The notes under the pieces are model-generated. The model saw nothing but the letters and a program-made list of their open reading frames with translations. It was not told the DNA's origin and did not search any database. A program made the position numbers and the translations under genes. Positions 9,261 to 17,863 of a stretch of DNA of 64,000 bases are shown in pieces (position 1 is the stretch's first letter; each line of letters begins with the position of its first letter). This stretch comes from Rhodococcus sp. B7740 (GTDB lineage Bacteria; Actinomycetota; Actinomycetes; Mycobacteriales; Mycobacteriaceae): the NCBI RefSeq assembly GCF_000954115.1, contig NZ_CP010797.1, forward strand, positions 1,860,001-1,924,000, written 5' to 3'.

Positions 9261-10508
9261 CTACGCAGCCGAACGCTTGTCCATCCACATGGCGGTGGCC
9301 AGAACACCGAGACCGGCCACCGCCAGGCCCGAGCCGACAGCGGCGGGTGCCGTGTAGCCGAATCCGGCGGCGATCACGGCACCACCGACTGCCGCTCCGA
9401 TGGCGTTGGCCAGGTTGAACGCGGCATGGTTGAGCGATGCGGCGAGCGTCTGGGCGTCCTCGGCCACGTCCATCAATCTCGTCTGCAGACCGGGTACCAC
9501 CGAGGAGCCGGACGCACCGATGAGGAACACCAGCAGTAGCGCGGTGATCGGGTTGTGTGCGGCCACGACGAACACCGCAAGGAACACGGCAGTGGCGGCC
9601 AGGCCGACGAAGGTGCCCTTGAGCTGGTAACGGTCGGCGAGCCATCCGCCCGCGTAGTTTCCGGCGACCATTCCCAGGCCGTAGATCATCAGGGCGACCG
9701 GGACGAGTGCGCGGGCCAGACCGGCGACATCGGTCAGCGTCGACGCGATGTAGGTGTACACCGCGAACATGCCGCCGAATCCGACGATGCCCACGAACAG
9801 GGTCATCCACACCTGGCTGCGGCGCAGTGCGCCGAGCTCGGTGATGGGGCTGGTGGTCGGCATCGCGTCGAGTCGCGGCATCCACAGAACGAGCGCGGCG
9901 ACGGTGAGGGCACCGATGACGGCCACGAGAGTGAACGCACTGCGCCATCCCAGCGCCTGCCCGATCCAGGTCGCCACCGGTACGCCGACGACGTTGGCGA
10001 CCGAGAGTCCCATCATCACCATCGCCACGGCCTTGGCTCGTTTGCCGGGTTCGGCGAGGTGGGCAGCCACCAGAGCCGCAACACCGAAGTACGCACCGTG
10101 CGGCAGACCCGCAACGAATCGCGAGGCCACCAGCTCGTCGAAGCTCGGCGCGAACACGGTGCCGAGGTTTCCGAGGGTGAAGGCCACCATCAGCGCCAAC
10201 AGCAACATCCGGCGCGGAACGCGGGCAGCCAGGGCTGCGATGGTCGGGGCACCGACGACCACACCGAGCGCGTACGCGGAGATCATGTGGCCGGCCGAGG
10301 GCTCGGAGATCCCCATCGTCGTCGCGATGTCCGGCAACAGACCCATCGACGCGAACTCCGTGGTGCCGATTCCGAAGCCGCCGATGGACAGAGCCAGCAT
10401 CGCGAGCTTGCGGCGGGTGGAGTGCGGTCGGTGACTGACACTCAGGCCACTCGACACCTTGCCGCGCGCAGCGCTGACTCGGGCAAGAGCGGAATCGGTG
10501 ACAGTCAC
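9261..10508 (-). CDS. MFS transporter, AraJ/YdhP-type efflux permease
   Basis: A 415-aa major facilitator with twelve predicted helices after a 35-residue hydrophilic N-terminus. The start of helix 1 reads LALSIGGFGIGTTEFASMGLLPDIA, a hallmark of the AraJ/PbuE/NepI drug-proton and purine or sugar efflux group, and motif A-like ARVPRR follows helix 2. The longer frame to 10716 is rejected as non-coding. It converges with the binding-protein gene with only 12 bp between stops, so they are separate units. Substrate unknown: arabinose, purine ribonucleoside or drug efflux are all possible within the family. Confidence 0.88.
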   Translation of the reverse strand: MTVTDSALARVSAARGKVSSGLSVSHRPHSTRRKLAMLALSIGGFGIGTTEFASMGLLPDIATTMGISEPSAGHMISAYALGVVVGAPTIAALAARVPRRMLLLALMVAFTLGNLGTVFAPSFDELVASRFVAGLPHGAYFGVAALVAAHLAEPGKRAKAVAMVMMGLSVANVVGVPVATWIGQALGWRSAFTLVAVIGALTVAALVLWMPRLDAMPTTSPITELGALRRSQVWMTLFVGIVGFGGMFAVYTYIASTLTDVAGLARALVPVALMIYGLGMVAGNYAGGWLADRYQLKGTFVGLAATAVFLAVFVVAAHNPITALLLVFLIGASGSSVVPGLQTRLMDVAEDAQTLAASLNHAAFNLANAIGAAVGGAVIAAGFGYTAPAAVGSGLAVAGLGVLATAMWMDKRSAA

Positions 10509-10720
10509 AGCAATACAACCTTCGTGTGGAGATCGGGGGCAGAGGAAGCGTCCTGGAGTCGAGCCTGTGAAAGAAGGCCGACCGAAGCAGGAACGTAGCT
10601 CCGGTCAATTGTCTTCCCGAAGGTGTCCCGTTTTCGCGTCTACGAGCGGTGATAGTCCTCACCCGAGCATCTGCTCGAGTTCCGGCAGAGCCCTTGTTCC
10701 GGTGATGTGCCGTCACCCGC

Positions 10721-10726
10721 TAGGAT
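10721..10726 (+). promoter_or_regulatory. metY: Probable -10 of metYX transcript
   Basis: TAGGAT ends eight bases before the first conserved base of the SAM-IV aptamer, so transcription would begin almost exactly at the riboswitch 5' edge. No clear -35 was identified. Confidence 0.5.
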
Positions 10727-10733
10727 ATTCGCC

Positions 10734-10850
10734 AGGTCATGAGTGCCAGCATCGAGCCCCGGCTTGCTGGCCGGCAACCCTCCAACCGCGGTGGGGTGCC
10801 CCGGGTGAACGACCAGGCCGATCCGGTATGCGAGTGCCGTATCGACAAGC
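10734..10850 (+). ncRNA. SAM-IV riboswitch aptamer upstream of metY
   Basis: The RNA carries the SAM-IV signature: GGTCATGAG at the 5' edge, a stem GCCAGC (10745-10750) with GCTGGC (10766-10771), the conserved CCGGCAACCCTCCAACCGCG and GGGGTGCCCCGGGTG segments, then a partner strand GACCAGG closing the basal stem. A further hairpin lies around 10822-10848. SAM-IV is an S-adenosylmethionine-binding class found mainly in Actinomycetales, usually before methionine or sulfhydrylase genes, which fits metY here. Boundaries are approximate; a covariance-model search would fix them. Confidence 0.9.
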
Positions 10851-10852
10851 GC

Positions 10853-10917
10853 GGGTCCGCAGGAAGCGGACCCACTGAACCTTCGGCCCCCAGGGTCCGA
10901 AGCCTGTCAGGAGGTTC
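10853..10917 (+). promoter_or_regulatory. Riboswitch expression platform with anti-Shine-Dalgarno
   Basis: After the aptamer a hairpin GGGTCCGC/GCGGACCC spans 10853-10873 without a T-run, so it is not a classical terminator. GAACCT at 10877-10882 is the exact complement of AGGTTC at 10912-10917, which overlaps the Shine-Dalgarno AGGAGG (10909-10914). A competing stem CTTCGG (10881-10886) with CCGAAG (10897-10902) would free it. This reads as translational control of the leader peptide start. Confidence 0.6.
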
Positions 10918-10921
10918 TCTC

Positions 10922-10993
10922 ATGTGTTGCTGTACCGATACGCCCCGTAGCGCTCGACTTCTCGAGCTTCATTCGATATTCGAATCGTCTTAG
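10922..10993 (+). CDS. Polycysteine leader peptide (23 aa) before metY
   Basis: A short frame begins with ATG then three consecutive Cys codons (TGT TGC TGT), giving MCCCTDTPRSARLLELHSIF and three more residues. It has a near-perfect Shine-Dalgarno, AGGAGG, seven bases upstream, stronger than that of metY. Its stop is 36 bp before the metY ATG. In mycobacteria, small ORFs with Cys tracts control sulfur genes by cysteine-responsive attenuation; this one fits that pattern. Slow Cys decoding at codons 2-4 would hold a ribosome near the initiation region and alter downstream structure. It lies within a longer frame opening inside the riboswitch, which I do not consider translated. Confidence 0.72.
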   Translation: MCCCTDTPRSARLLELHSIFESS

Positions 10994-11029
10994 ACGGACT
11001 CGTCCAAAGAAAACGGAGTATCACCAGCC

Positions 11030-12379
11030 ATGACCGATTCCACCCCCGACGTCGTCGACGCCACCGGAGCCCCCACCGAGGATCCGTTCACCGATCCTGC
11101 CGCCGACTGGAGCTTCGAGACCAAGCAGATTCACTCGGGCCAGACCCCGGACGGCACCACCAAGGCTCGTGCGTTGCCGATCTACCAGACCACCTCGTAC
11201 ACGTTCGACAACACCGATCACGCAGCTGCCCTGTTCGGCCTGGCAGAACCCGGCAACATCTACACCCGCATCATCAACCCGACGCAGGATGTCGTCGAGC
11301 AGCGCATCGCCGCCCTCGAAGGTGGAGTCGCGGCGTTGTTGCTCGCATCGGGTCAAGCCGCCGAGACGTTCGCGATCCTCAATCTCGCGGAGGCAGGCGA
11401 CCACATCGTGTCGAGCCCGCGGCTCTACGGCGGCACGTACAACCTGTTCCACTACACGCTCCCCAAGCTGGGCATCACCGTCTCGTTCGTCGACGATCCC
11501 GACGATCTCGAGCAGTGGCGTGCCGCGATCACTCCGTCGACCAAGGCGTTCTACGGCGAGTCGATCTCGAACCCGAAGAACGACATTCTCGACATCCCGG
11601 GGATCTCGGCCGTGGCCCACGAGAACGGCATCCCGCTGATCGTGGACAACACGGTGGCGACGCCGTACCTGCTGCAGCCGTTGAAGCACGGGGCCGACAT
11701 CGTGGTGCACTCCGCGACGAAGTATCTCGGCGGCCACGGAACCGCGATCGCGGGCGTCATCGTGGACGGCGGGACGTTCGATTGGACGCAGGGCCGTCAT
11801 CCCAACTTCACCACCGCGGATCCGAGCTACCACGGCGTCGTGTTCGCCGATCTCGGTGCGCCCGCATTCGCGCTGAAGGCACGCGTTCAACTGTTGCGCG
11901 ACATCGGTGCTGCGGTCTCTCCGTTCAACGCCTTCCTCATCAGCCAGGGCCTGGAAACGTTGAGCCTTCGGATCGAGCGGCACGTGGCGAACGCACAGAA
12001 GGTTGCCGCCTTCCTCGCCGGTCGCGACGACGTCGTCTCGATCAACTACGCCGGACTCGAATCCTCGCCGTGGTACCAGCGCGGGCAGGAGTTGTTGCCG
12101 AAGGGGCAGGGCGCGATCATCGCGTTCGAGCTGAAGGGAGGCGTTGACGCGGGCAAGAAGTTCGTCAACGCACTCACTCTCCACAGCCACGTCGCTAACA
12201 TCGGTGACGTGCGCTCACTCGTCATCCATCCCGCTTCCACCACCCATTCCCAGCTGACTCCGGAAGAGCAGCTGGCGTCGGGTGTCACCCCCGGCCTGGT
12301 GCGTCTCGCCGTGGGCATCGAGGGAATCGACGACATCATCGCCGACCTCGAGGTCGGATTCAGCGCGGCGGCATCTTGA
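11030..12379 (+). CDS. metY: O-acetylhomoserine sulfhydrylase
   Basis: A 449-aa PLP enzyme of the Cys/Met metabolism family that makes homocysteine from O-acetyl-L-homoserine and sulfide. The Schiff-base lysine is residue 231 in [13 protein letters not shown]; other family blocks are [29 protein letters not shown] and [17 protein letters not shown] near the C-terminus. Length suits the MetY rather than the shorter MetB/MetC branch. The start at 11030 has GGAG about 15 bases upstream, weaker than the leader-peptide site. It overlaps metX by four bases. Expression is probably under the SAM-IV riboswitch and the Cys leader. Confidence 0.96.
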   Translation: MTDSTPDVVDATGAPTEDPFTDPAADWSFETKQIHSGQTPDGTTKARALPIYQTTSYTFDNTDHAAALFGLAEPGNIYTRIINPTQDVVEQRIAALEGGVAALLLASGQAAETFAILNLAEAGDHIVSSPRLYGGTYNLFHYTLPKLGITVSFVDDPDDLEQWRAAITPSTKAFYGESISNPKNDILDIPGISAVAHENGIPLIVDNTVATPYLLQPLKHGADIVVHSATKYLGGHGTAIAGVIVDGGTFDWTQGRHPNFTTADPSYHGVVFADLGAPAFALKARVQLLRDIGAAVSPFNAFLISQGLETLSLRIERHVANAQKVAAFLAGRDDVVSINYAGLESSPWYQRGQELLPKGQGAIIAFELKGGVDAGKKFVNALTLHSHVANIGDVRSLVIHPASTTHSQLTPEEQLASGVTPGLVRLAVGIEGIDDIIADLEVGFSAAAS

Positions 12380-13521
12380 GCCACAGCTGCGACACAGGCG
12401 TTCGTCCGGAGGCGGTACTTCCGTCTCCGGACGGGCGGTTGGGAACCATCGACATCGGTGGTCTCGATCTCGAGAACGGCGCTCGAATCCCCCAGGTCAC
12501 CGTTGCGGTGCAACGCTGGGGCGAACTCGCCACCGACCGCAGCAACGTCGTGCTCGTCGAGCACGCCCTGACCGGGGACTCGCATGTATCCGGTCCGCCG
12601 GATGCCGATCACGCTCTGCCCGGTTGGTGGAACGGAATGGTCGGTCCCGGCTGCCCCATCGACACCGACGAGTGGTGCGTCGTGGCGACGAACGTGCTCG
12701 GCGGCTGCGGCGGGACCACGGGCCCGAGCAGCATTTCTCCCGACGGCATGCCGTACGGATCTCGCTTCCCGGACATCTCCATCCGTGATCAGGTCGCTGC
12801 CGAGGCGGCCGTGGCCGACGTACTGGGAATCGAGCGGTTCGCAGCCGTCGTCGGCGGCTCGATGGGCGGGATGCGCACCCTCGAATGGATCGTTGGCCAT
12901 CCCGACCGAGTGGCGGCCGCCTTGGTCCTGGCAGTCGGCGCCAGGGCAACTGCCGACCAGATCGGTACCCAGACGACACAGATCGCCGCGATCAAGGCCG
13001 ATCCAGGATGGCTCGGCGGCAACTACCACGACACCGGCACCTCGCCGACCGCCGGACTCGGCATCGCGCGACGCATCGCGCACCTGACGTACCGGACCGA
13101 GAGCGAACTCGACAACAGGTTCGGGAACACACCGCAGAACGACGAAGACCCGTGGGCCGGCGGCAGATACTCCGCACAGAGCTACCTGGAGCATCAGGCT
13201 GCCAAACTCGTCAACCGGTTCGACGCGGCGACGTACGTACTGCTCAGTGAGGCAATGAACCGTCACGATGTGGGCCGTGGCCGCGGCGGAGTAGCCGAAG
13301 CTCTTGCGTCCACGCCGGTTCCGACGATCGTCGGCGGAGTCGACTCCGATCGCCTGTATCCGCTTCGCCTGCAGAAGGAGATCGCTCGCGAGCTCCCGCA
13401 GTGCCGCGGACTCGAAGTGATCCAGTCTCGCGACGGACACGACGGCTTCCTCACCGAGGCCGATTCGGTGGCGAAGCTGCTCGCCGAGACGATGGAGCTG
13501 GCCCGCCTCGGACGGCGCTGA
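12376..13521 (+). CDS. metX: Homoserine O-acetyltransferase
   Basis: A 381-aa alpha/beta-hydrolase-fold acyltransferase (MetX family) forming O-acetylhomoserine, the MetY substrate. The nucleophile elbow is GGSMGG with Ser at 162; the catalytic Asp lies in [12 protein letters not shown] and the His in [11 protein letters not shown]. The TTG at 12376 overlaps the metY stop (TTGA), giving translational coupling; no better ATG is near the conserved LPSPDGRLG block. It completes the direct-sulfhydrylation route with metY. Convergent with the DUF3017 gene, 15 bp away. Confidence 0.95.
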   Translation: MSHSCDTGVRPEAVLPSPDGRLGTIDIGGLDLENGARIPQVTVAVQRWGELATDRSNVVLVEHALTGDSHVSGPPDADHALPGWWNGMVGPGCPIDTDEWCVVATNVLGGCGGTTGPSSISPDGMPYGSRFPDISIRDQVAAEAAVADVLGIERFAAVVGGSMGGMRTLEWIVGHPDRVAAALVLAVGARATADQIGTQTTQIAAIKADPGWLGGNYHDTGTSPTAGLGIARRIAHLTYRTESELDNRFGNTPQNDEDPWAGGRYSAQSYLEHQAAKLVNRFDAATYVLLSEAMNRHDVGRGRGGVAEALASTPVPTIVGGVDSDRLYPLRLQKEIARELPQCRGLEVIQSRDGHDGFLTEADSVAKLLAETMELARLGRR

Positions 13522-13536
13522 CACCGCCGGACAAGG

Positions 13537-13854
13537 TCAGTCGGTCCCCAGCGGATCGATCGACAGCGACAGAAAGACGATCGCTCCGCCGACGCAGCCC
13601 AGCGCCAGCACATCGAACACACGACTGCGCACTTGCAGTGTGCCGACTCGTGTTTCGGGCAGGCACAGCCGCAGGACAGCCGCCAGCAGTGCGGCGCATC
13701 CGAAGATGAATGCGCCGCGCCGCCAGCGATCGGCCAGCACCAGAATCAGCGCGGCGAGGACGACGACCGAGACTGCGACGATCGGTAGATTGCGCGTGAC
13801 TGCAGCGCGAAATCCTGTGTCGAGCTCCCGCCGCGCATCCTCTGGATGGTTCAC
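13537..13854 (-). CDS. DUF3017 membrane protein
   Basis: A 105-aa protein with three hydrophobic helices (about 20-40, 46-60 and 80-100) separated by Arg-rich loops (LADRWRRGAF, LCLPETRVGTLQVRSR). This matches DUF3017, small actinobacterial membrane proteins encoded just after folD (Rv3355c-like). Function unknown. The GTG at 13854 lies 11 bp after the folD stop, so it is almost surely cotranscribed. Confidence 0.82.
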   Translation of the reverse strand: MNHPEDARRELDTGFRAAVTRNLPIVAVSVVVLAALILVLADRWRRGAFIFGCAALLAAVLRLCLPETRVGTLQVRSRVFDVLALGCVGGAIVFLSLSIDPLGTD

Positions 13855-13865
13855 GTCCGGTTCGC

Positions 13866-14723
13866 TCAGCTCTCGGCAGCGAGGCGCTCGGCGCGCTCGA
13901 CGACATTTGTGAGCAGGAAGGCCCGGGTCAGCGGGCCGACGCCGCCGGGGTTGGGCGACAGGAATCCGGCCACCTCTGCGACATCGCCTGCGACGTCGCC
14001 GCGCAGTCCGTCCTCGGTGCGGGTGACCCCGACGTCGAGCACCGCAGCACCCGCCTTGACCATGTCCGCAGTGATCAACCCGGGCACTCCGGCAGCAGCG
14101 ATGACGATGTCCGCGCGTGAGACCTCGGCGGCCAGATCACGAGTTCCGGTGTGGCACAACGTCACTGTTGCGTTCTCGGAACGCCTCGTGAGCAACAGGC
14201 CGATGGGTCGCCCCACCGTCACTCCGCGGCCGATGACCACCGCGTGCGCACCGTCGAGAGCAACGTCGTAGCGGCGCAGCAGGTGCACGATCCCGCGAGG
14301 TGTACACGGCAGTGCGGCATCCTTGCCCAGTACCAGCCGTCCGAGATTGATCGGGTGCAGACCGTCGGCGTCCTTGTCCGGATCGATTCGCTCGAGCGCA
14401 GCGTTCTCGTCGAGATGCTTCGGCAAGGGCAGCTGGACGATGTAGCCGGTGCATTCGGGGTTGGCATTGAGTTCGTCGATGACGGCTTCGAGATCTGCCT
14501 GGGTGATGTCCGCGGGCAGATCGCGACGAATCGAGGTGATGCCGACCTTGGCGCAGTCGTTGTGCTTGCCCCGGACGTACGCGGCCGAACCCGGATCATC
14601 GCCCACCAGCACGGTCGCCAGACCTGGGGTGATGCCCTTCTCACGCAGCGTTGCCACGCGGGCGGTGAGATCGACGAATATCTCGTCACGGGTCGCTTTG
14701 CCATCGAGAATCGTTGCAGTCAC
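13866..14723 (-). CDS. folD: Methylenetetrahydrofolate dehydrogenase/cyclohydrolase
   Basis: A 285-aa bifunctional one-carbon enzyme interconverting 5,10-methylene-, methenyl- and 10-formyl-THF with NADP. The catalytic Lys is residue 53 in [55 protein letters not shown] and the nucleotide loop [16 protein letters not shown] follow in the usual order. The GTG at 14723 gives [14 protein letters not shown], the normal start. It supplies formyl groups for purine synthesis, fitting the guanine genes further along. Confidence 0.96.
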   Translation of the reverse strand: MTATILDGKATRDEIFVDLTARVATLREKGITPGLATVLVGDDPGSAAYVRGKHNDCAKVGITSIRRDLPADITQADLEAVIDELNANPECTGYIVQLPLPKHLDENAALERIDPDKDADGLHPINLGRLVLGKDAALPCTPRGIVHLLRRYDVALDGAHAVVIGRGVTVGRPIGLLLTRRSENATVTLCHTGTRDLAAEVSRADIVIAAAGVPGLITADMVKAGAAVLDVGVTRTEDGLRGDVAGDVAEVAGFLSPNPGGVGPLTRAFLLTNVVERAERLAAES

Positions 14724-14779
14724 CCGGTCATTGTTCCAGGTTCGGCGTCAGCAGCGGCGCACCGGTCCGATCACCACCG

Positions 14780-15388
14780 TCAACCCTCGACGACGAGCCC
14801 ATGAGCTGCCGCATAGGCCACCGCCTGCATCAGTTCGATCTTCGCGTTGCGCACGCTCGCGCTCACCCACAGAGATGCGTCGGCAACGGCTCCACGAAGA
14901 TCCGCCTCGTCGAACTTCGCATCGATTGCCCGGGCACCCGAGAAATCGACCGAGCGCACGGTTGCCTTCCGGAAGTCTGCGGACACGAGGTTCGCTTCCC
15001 GCATCCGGCACCCCGTCAGATCGAGGCCGCGAAGGTCCGCGTTGCCCAGCGATGCGAGGGTGAAGTCGACTTCGTCGTAGGTCGCTGGACGCATGCGACT
15101 GTCGACGAACACGGAGCCCATCATGGTCGAATGGCGAAAAGTGCTGTGCTGCAGATTGGTCCGAGTGAAAGTGCACGATCGAAATGCAGAGTTCGTATGA
15201 ACCGATTCGGTCAGGTCGGTACCGGTGAAGTCGCATTCGGAGAACACCACCGAGTCGGTTCGGACGCCGCTCATGTCCGCGTCACGAAAGGTACATCGAA
15301 CGAACTGCCTACCGGTCCACTCCTGCCCGTCGAGCCGCGTGTCGGAAAAATCCTCACCGATCGTCTGTTCGTCGTCCACCTGCCCCAT
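14780..15388 (-). CDS. Pentapeptide-repeat protein
   Basis: A 202-aa protein built of A(D/N)LXX-type repeats, for example CTFRDADMSG, CDFTGTDLTE, CTFTRTNLQHSTF, NADLRGLDLTGCRMREANLVSADF and AKFDEADLRGAV, so a right-handed quadrilateral beta-helix. Some members (MfpA, Qnr) mimic DNA and protect gyrase from quinolones; most have no known role, and this one lacks evidence for either. The ATG at 15388 is only 24 bp from the divergent trmL start, so the two promoters must overlap. The C-terminus forms an Ala-rich helix likely used for dimerisation. Confidence 0.88.
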   Translation of the reverse strand: MGQVDDEQTIGEDFSDTRLDGQEWTGRQFVRCTFRDADMSGVRTDSVVFSECDFTGTDLTESVHTNSAFRSCTFTRTNLQHSTFRHSTMMGSVFVDSRMRPATYDEVDFTLASLGNADLRGLDLTGCRMREANLVSADFRKATVRSVDFSGARAIDAKFDEADLRGAVADASLWVSASVRNAKIELMQAVAYAAAHGLVVEG

Positions 15389-15412
15389 ACTTCCCGGGCT
15401 CGTGATGGCAGA

Positions 15413-15886
15413 GTGAACCGGGTGTTTCGACTCATGTTCTTCGAGCCCCGCATTCCACAGAACACCGGCAACGCAATACGCCTGGTCGCCGGGACCGGCT
15501 GCGAACTGCATCTGGTGGGCCCGCTCGGCTTCGACATGTCCGAGCCGAAACTCAAGCGGGCAGGCTTGGACTACCACGATCTGGCCTCGGTGACGGTGCA
15601 CGCGGACCTGCCCTCGGCCTGGTCGGCGCTCGCACCGACTCGCGTGTTCGCCTACACCGCGCACGCTTCCCGGTCCTACGCGGATGTCGCGTACGAACCC
15701 GGCGACGTCCTCCTGTTCGGACCGGAACCCACAGGATTGCCCGACGACGTCCTGGACGACCCACACGTGACCGATCGGCTCCGTATTCCGATGGTTCCGG
15801 GCCGCCGATCGTTGAATCTGGCGAACGCGGCAGCAGTGACGATGTACGAGGCATGGCGCCAGCACGGGTACGAAGGCAGCGTCTGA
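15413..15886 (+). CDS. trmL: tRNA (cytidine/uridine-2'-O)-methyltransferase, TrmL/SPOUT family
   Basis: A 157-aa SPOUT-class enzyme that 2'-O-methylates wobble nucleotide 34 of tRNA-Leu in the studied members. It opens with FRLMFFEPRIPQNTGNAIRLVAGTG, contains LLFGPEPTGLPDDVL, and ends with the knot motif IPMVPGRRSLNLANAAAV. Length matches stand-alone TrmL. The start is uncertain: GTG at 15413 or 15422; the latter would align best with the family N-terminus. Rv3366 (spoU) is the likely orthologue. Confidence 0.88.
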   Translation: MNRVFRLMFFEPRIPQNTGNAIRLVAGTGCELHLVGPLGFDMSEPKLKRAGLDYHDLASVTVHADLPSAWSALAPTRVFAYTAHASRSYADVAYEPGDVLLFGPEPTGLPDDVLDDPHVTDRLRIPMVPGRRSLNLANAAAVTMYEAWRQHGYEGSV

Positions 15887-16444
15887 CGGGACTGCGTCGG
15901 AACGCGCGCTGACCGGGACGGCCCGCGACGCCGTACTCGCGGCCGACCGACCGTGTTGCCGACCCGGATGCGGTTGTCGGGATGCCGGTGCACGACCCGC
16001 GCCACTACGTAGAACTCTCCGACGGAGGCGAACGGCTGCCTTCGGCATCGGCGGTGAAACTCATTGTGAGCGTCGACAAATCGTCGGAGACAATCGGCAG
16101 CTGCCCGGTAACGATTTTCTTTCGTTCGCCCGGCACCCAGGATTGCTGCCGCTCGGAGCCCCCAGCCACCTCGGGCACGAGCAAGAAACCTGTTCGATGC
16201 ACTGAAATATCAAGTGATGGAACAGAATTCGCCGCATCCGACACCGAACACGATAGCGACCCGAACATGCCTTGGACGGTCCCAACCGCGGCAGCCGGGG
16301 TGCGCGAAACCGGACTTCTACGGCGATCCGTCACCGGATGCCTGCGGCACCGTTACACAAACTGCGCCTGCTTGCTGCCATGGACTGGCGGGGCGGGGTA
16401 CCGTGTGCCGCACCGACCCGTTTCGCTCGTGAAGGAGCTTTCTG
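15887..16444. other. Intergenic stretch without a supportable gene
   Basis: About 560 bp, with AT-richer patches (16110-16130, 16200-16260). Open frames on both strands (e.g. minus 16005-16334, plus from 15982) lack recognisable domains, biased third positions or Shine-Dalgarno sites. It probably holds the promoter and leader of the secreted-protein gene at 16445. Confidence 0.6.
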
Positions 16445-16999
16445 TTGTTCTCTGTTTCCCTGCCCCGTCTCGCTTCCCCTACCTCCTCCTCCGCGCGCAC
16501 ATCCAGTCGGTTCTCCAGTCGAATTGCCCGCACCGCAGCAATATTCGCCCTGGGCTCGGGATTGACGGTCGCCGCCCTGTCGGGCACGGCCACTGCGTCG
16601 GCAGCCCCCGTCAACTGCGTGTCTCCGCCTTCGGCCAACGACATCCAGGTCGACGACACCGCGAGCTGCGGAGCGACCTCGAACGGCACCGGACGGGCCA
16701 CCGCAGGTGCTGCCGACAGTGGCACCGCAGTCAGCGTCAACGACGGCCCCGGCGCGACGACCACGTACGCCAACGGATACGGCGTCGCCCTCGGAGCGAG
16801 CAAGAATGCGGGCACTGCCTACGCACTGGCACTCGGTGGCGGAATCGCGCACTCGTGGGCCGATGCCGGGCAGACGACCCTCGCAGTCGCCGGGTGGGGA
16901 TCCGGTGCCACGTCCGAGGCTCAGGGCGTCGATTGCGTCGGCCCTCTGTCGCTGGCACTGAACCTCACGAGCGGTCAGTTCTGCGTTCTCGGTAGCTGA
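16445..16999 (+). CDS. Secreted protein, DUF6764-like
   Basis: A 184-aa exported protein. A Ser/Arg-rich N-terminus precedes a hydrophobic core (TAAIFALGSGLTVAALSG) and an AXA cleavage site (ASA, near residue 53), so Sec export with a long n-region is likely. The mature part is rich in Gly, Ala, Ser and Thr with four cysteines, and shows loose beta-type repeats such as GVALGASKNAGTAYALALGGGIAHSWADAG. It resembles a small actinobacterial family I recall as DUF6764, function unknown. The TTG start is supported by GAAGGAG seven bases upstream; no better ATG exists. It stands alone. Confidence 0.75.
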   Translation: MFSVSLPRLASPTSSSARTSSRFSSRIARTAAIFALGSGLTVAALSGTATASAAPVNCVSPPSANDIQVDDTASCGATSNGTGRATAGAADSGTAVSVNDGPGATTTYANGYGVALGASKNAGTAYALALGGGIAHSWADAGQTTLAVAGWGSGATSEAQGVDCVGPLSLALNLTSGQFCVLGS

Positions 17000-17031
17000 C
17001 ACCGCAGAGGCACGATTTCGAACCGGTCGAA

Positions 17032-17076
17032 CGGAGCCGATTACCCGGCAGTCACTGCTCGAGGTAATCGGCTCCG
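17032..17076. terminator. 14-bp perfect inverted repeat between convergent genes
   Basis: CGGAGCCGATTACC (17032-17045) and GGTAATCGGCTCCG (17063-17076) form a 14-bp perfect stem with a 17-nt loop. The right arm encodes the last residues of the SDR gene ending at 17052, and the stop codon lies in the loop. No T-run follows on either strand, so any termination would be stem-driven. Position between convergent genes supports a bidirectional terminator. Confidence 0.6.
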
Positions 17077-17798
17077 CCGACATACACGGTGTGACCGGAC
17101 TTCTCGATCGGCATGATGGAAGCGTCCACCACAGCCGCCGCGAATTCGGCAACCGTGGGAAGCGCACCCTGTGCGGTGCGAGCGGCCACTGCATCAGGGT
17201 TTCGGCGCTCCAGGAGAGTCACCACGATGGTGCCTTCGATCATGTCGCCGGACACCACAACCAATTCGATGCCACGAGAATCGAATTCGGGAATCATCCC
17301 ACGTAGAGCGTCCTCGCCTGCTCGCTTGCTCTCGGCAATGGGCTCGTACTCCACGGGGACCGGCTTCCTGCCGTGAAAATGCGCCTGATGACTGGTGAGA
17401 AAGACGATGCGTGAGCCGGGTTCCATGCGTTCGGCTGCGGCGCGAGCCATCGCCAGCTGAGCATCGCGGTTGATACTCATCGCGTAACCGGGATCGGCAC
17501 CGAGCTCGAGCCCACCGGACGCGTTGAGCACCAGTACGTCGAGAGCGCCGAATTCGGCAGCAACCGACGCGAGCATCGCATCGATTGCCGCCGAGTCGGT
17601 CACGTCGGCTCCGATAGCCAGCGCTCGGCCCCCGCTCTTCTCGATCGCTCGCACCACACCGTCGGCTCGGCGCTTCTTCTCTCGATAGTTCACGGCAACC
17701 ATCGCCCCCGCCGCACCCAACTGAACCGCGGTCTCCGCTCCGATGCCACGAGACGCACCGGTGATCAGCACCGATTTCCCTGCCACACGCTGCGTCAT
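17052..17798 (-). CDS. SDR-family oxidoreductase with altered catalytic motif
   Basis: A 248-aa Rossmann protein. The NAD(P) loop is VLITGASRGIGAETAVQLG, the dinucleotide-supporting Asp is in GADVTDSAAID, and NASGG replaces the usual NNAG. The catalytic Ser is in FLTSHQAHF. The expected Tyr-x3-Lys is not present: the Lys sits in PIAESKRAGEDAL with Ile four residues before it, and the nearest Tyr is seven residues away. Activity may be altered or lost. The start at 17798 follows AAGGGAG. It is divergent from an HxlR regulator across twin palindromes, so it is likely that regulator's target. Confidence 0.85.
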   Translation of the reverse strand: MTQRVAGKSVLITGASRGIGAETAVQLGAAGAMVAVNYREKKRRADGVVRAIEKSGGRALAIGADVTDSAAIDAMLASVAAEFGALDVLVLNASGGLELGADPGYAMSINRDAQLAMARAAAERMEPGSRIVFLTSHQAHFHGRKPVPVEYEPIAESKRAGEDALRGMIPEFDSRGIELVVVSGDMIEGTIVVTLLERRNPDAVAARTAQGALPTVAEFAAAVVDASIMPIEKSGHTVYVGGADYLEQ

Positions 17799-17813
17799 CG
17801 CCACTCTCCCTTT

Positions 17814-17845
17814 GCTTCGATTTTCGAATTGCTTCGATTTTCGAA
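17814..17845. promoter_or_regulatory. Twin operator: GCTTCGATTTTCGAA twice, 17 bp apart
   Basis: The 15-bp unit occurs at 17814-17828 and 17831-17845. Within each, TTCGA and TCGAA form an inverted repeat around three T residues. The pair fills the gap between the divergent SDR and HxlR genes and overlaps the likely -35 of the HxlR promoter. HxlR dimers binding both units, with autoregulation, is the natural reading. Confidence 0.75.
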
Positions 17846-17849
17846 CCAC

Positions 17850-17855
17850 TATGAT
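17850..17855 (+). promoter_or_regulatory. -10 element for leaderless HxlR gene
   Basis: TATGAT ends eight bases before the ATG at 17864 with no Shine-Dalgarno between, indicating a leaderless transcript. Confidence 0.55.
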
Positions 17856-17863
17856 CAAATGCG

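Noticed and set aside
10739..10921. Coding sequence upstream of the polycysteine leader in the same frame
   Set aside because: It overlaps the SAM-IV aptamer, and its ATG is the conserved ATG of the riboswitch GGTCATGAG element.
16005..16334. 109-aa minus-strand frame in the gap before the secreted-protein gene
   Set aside because: No ribosome site, no family and unbiased codons; reported as part of the intergenic entry instead.
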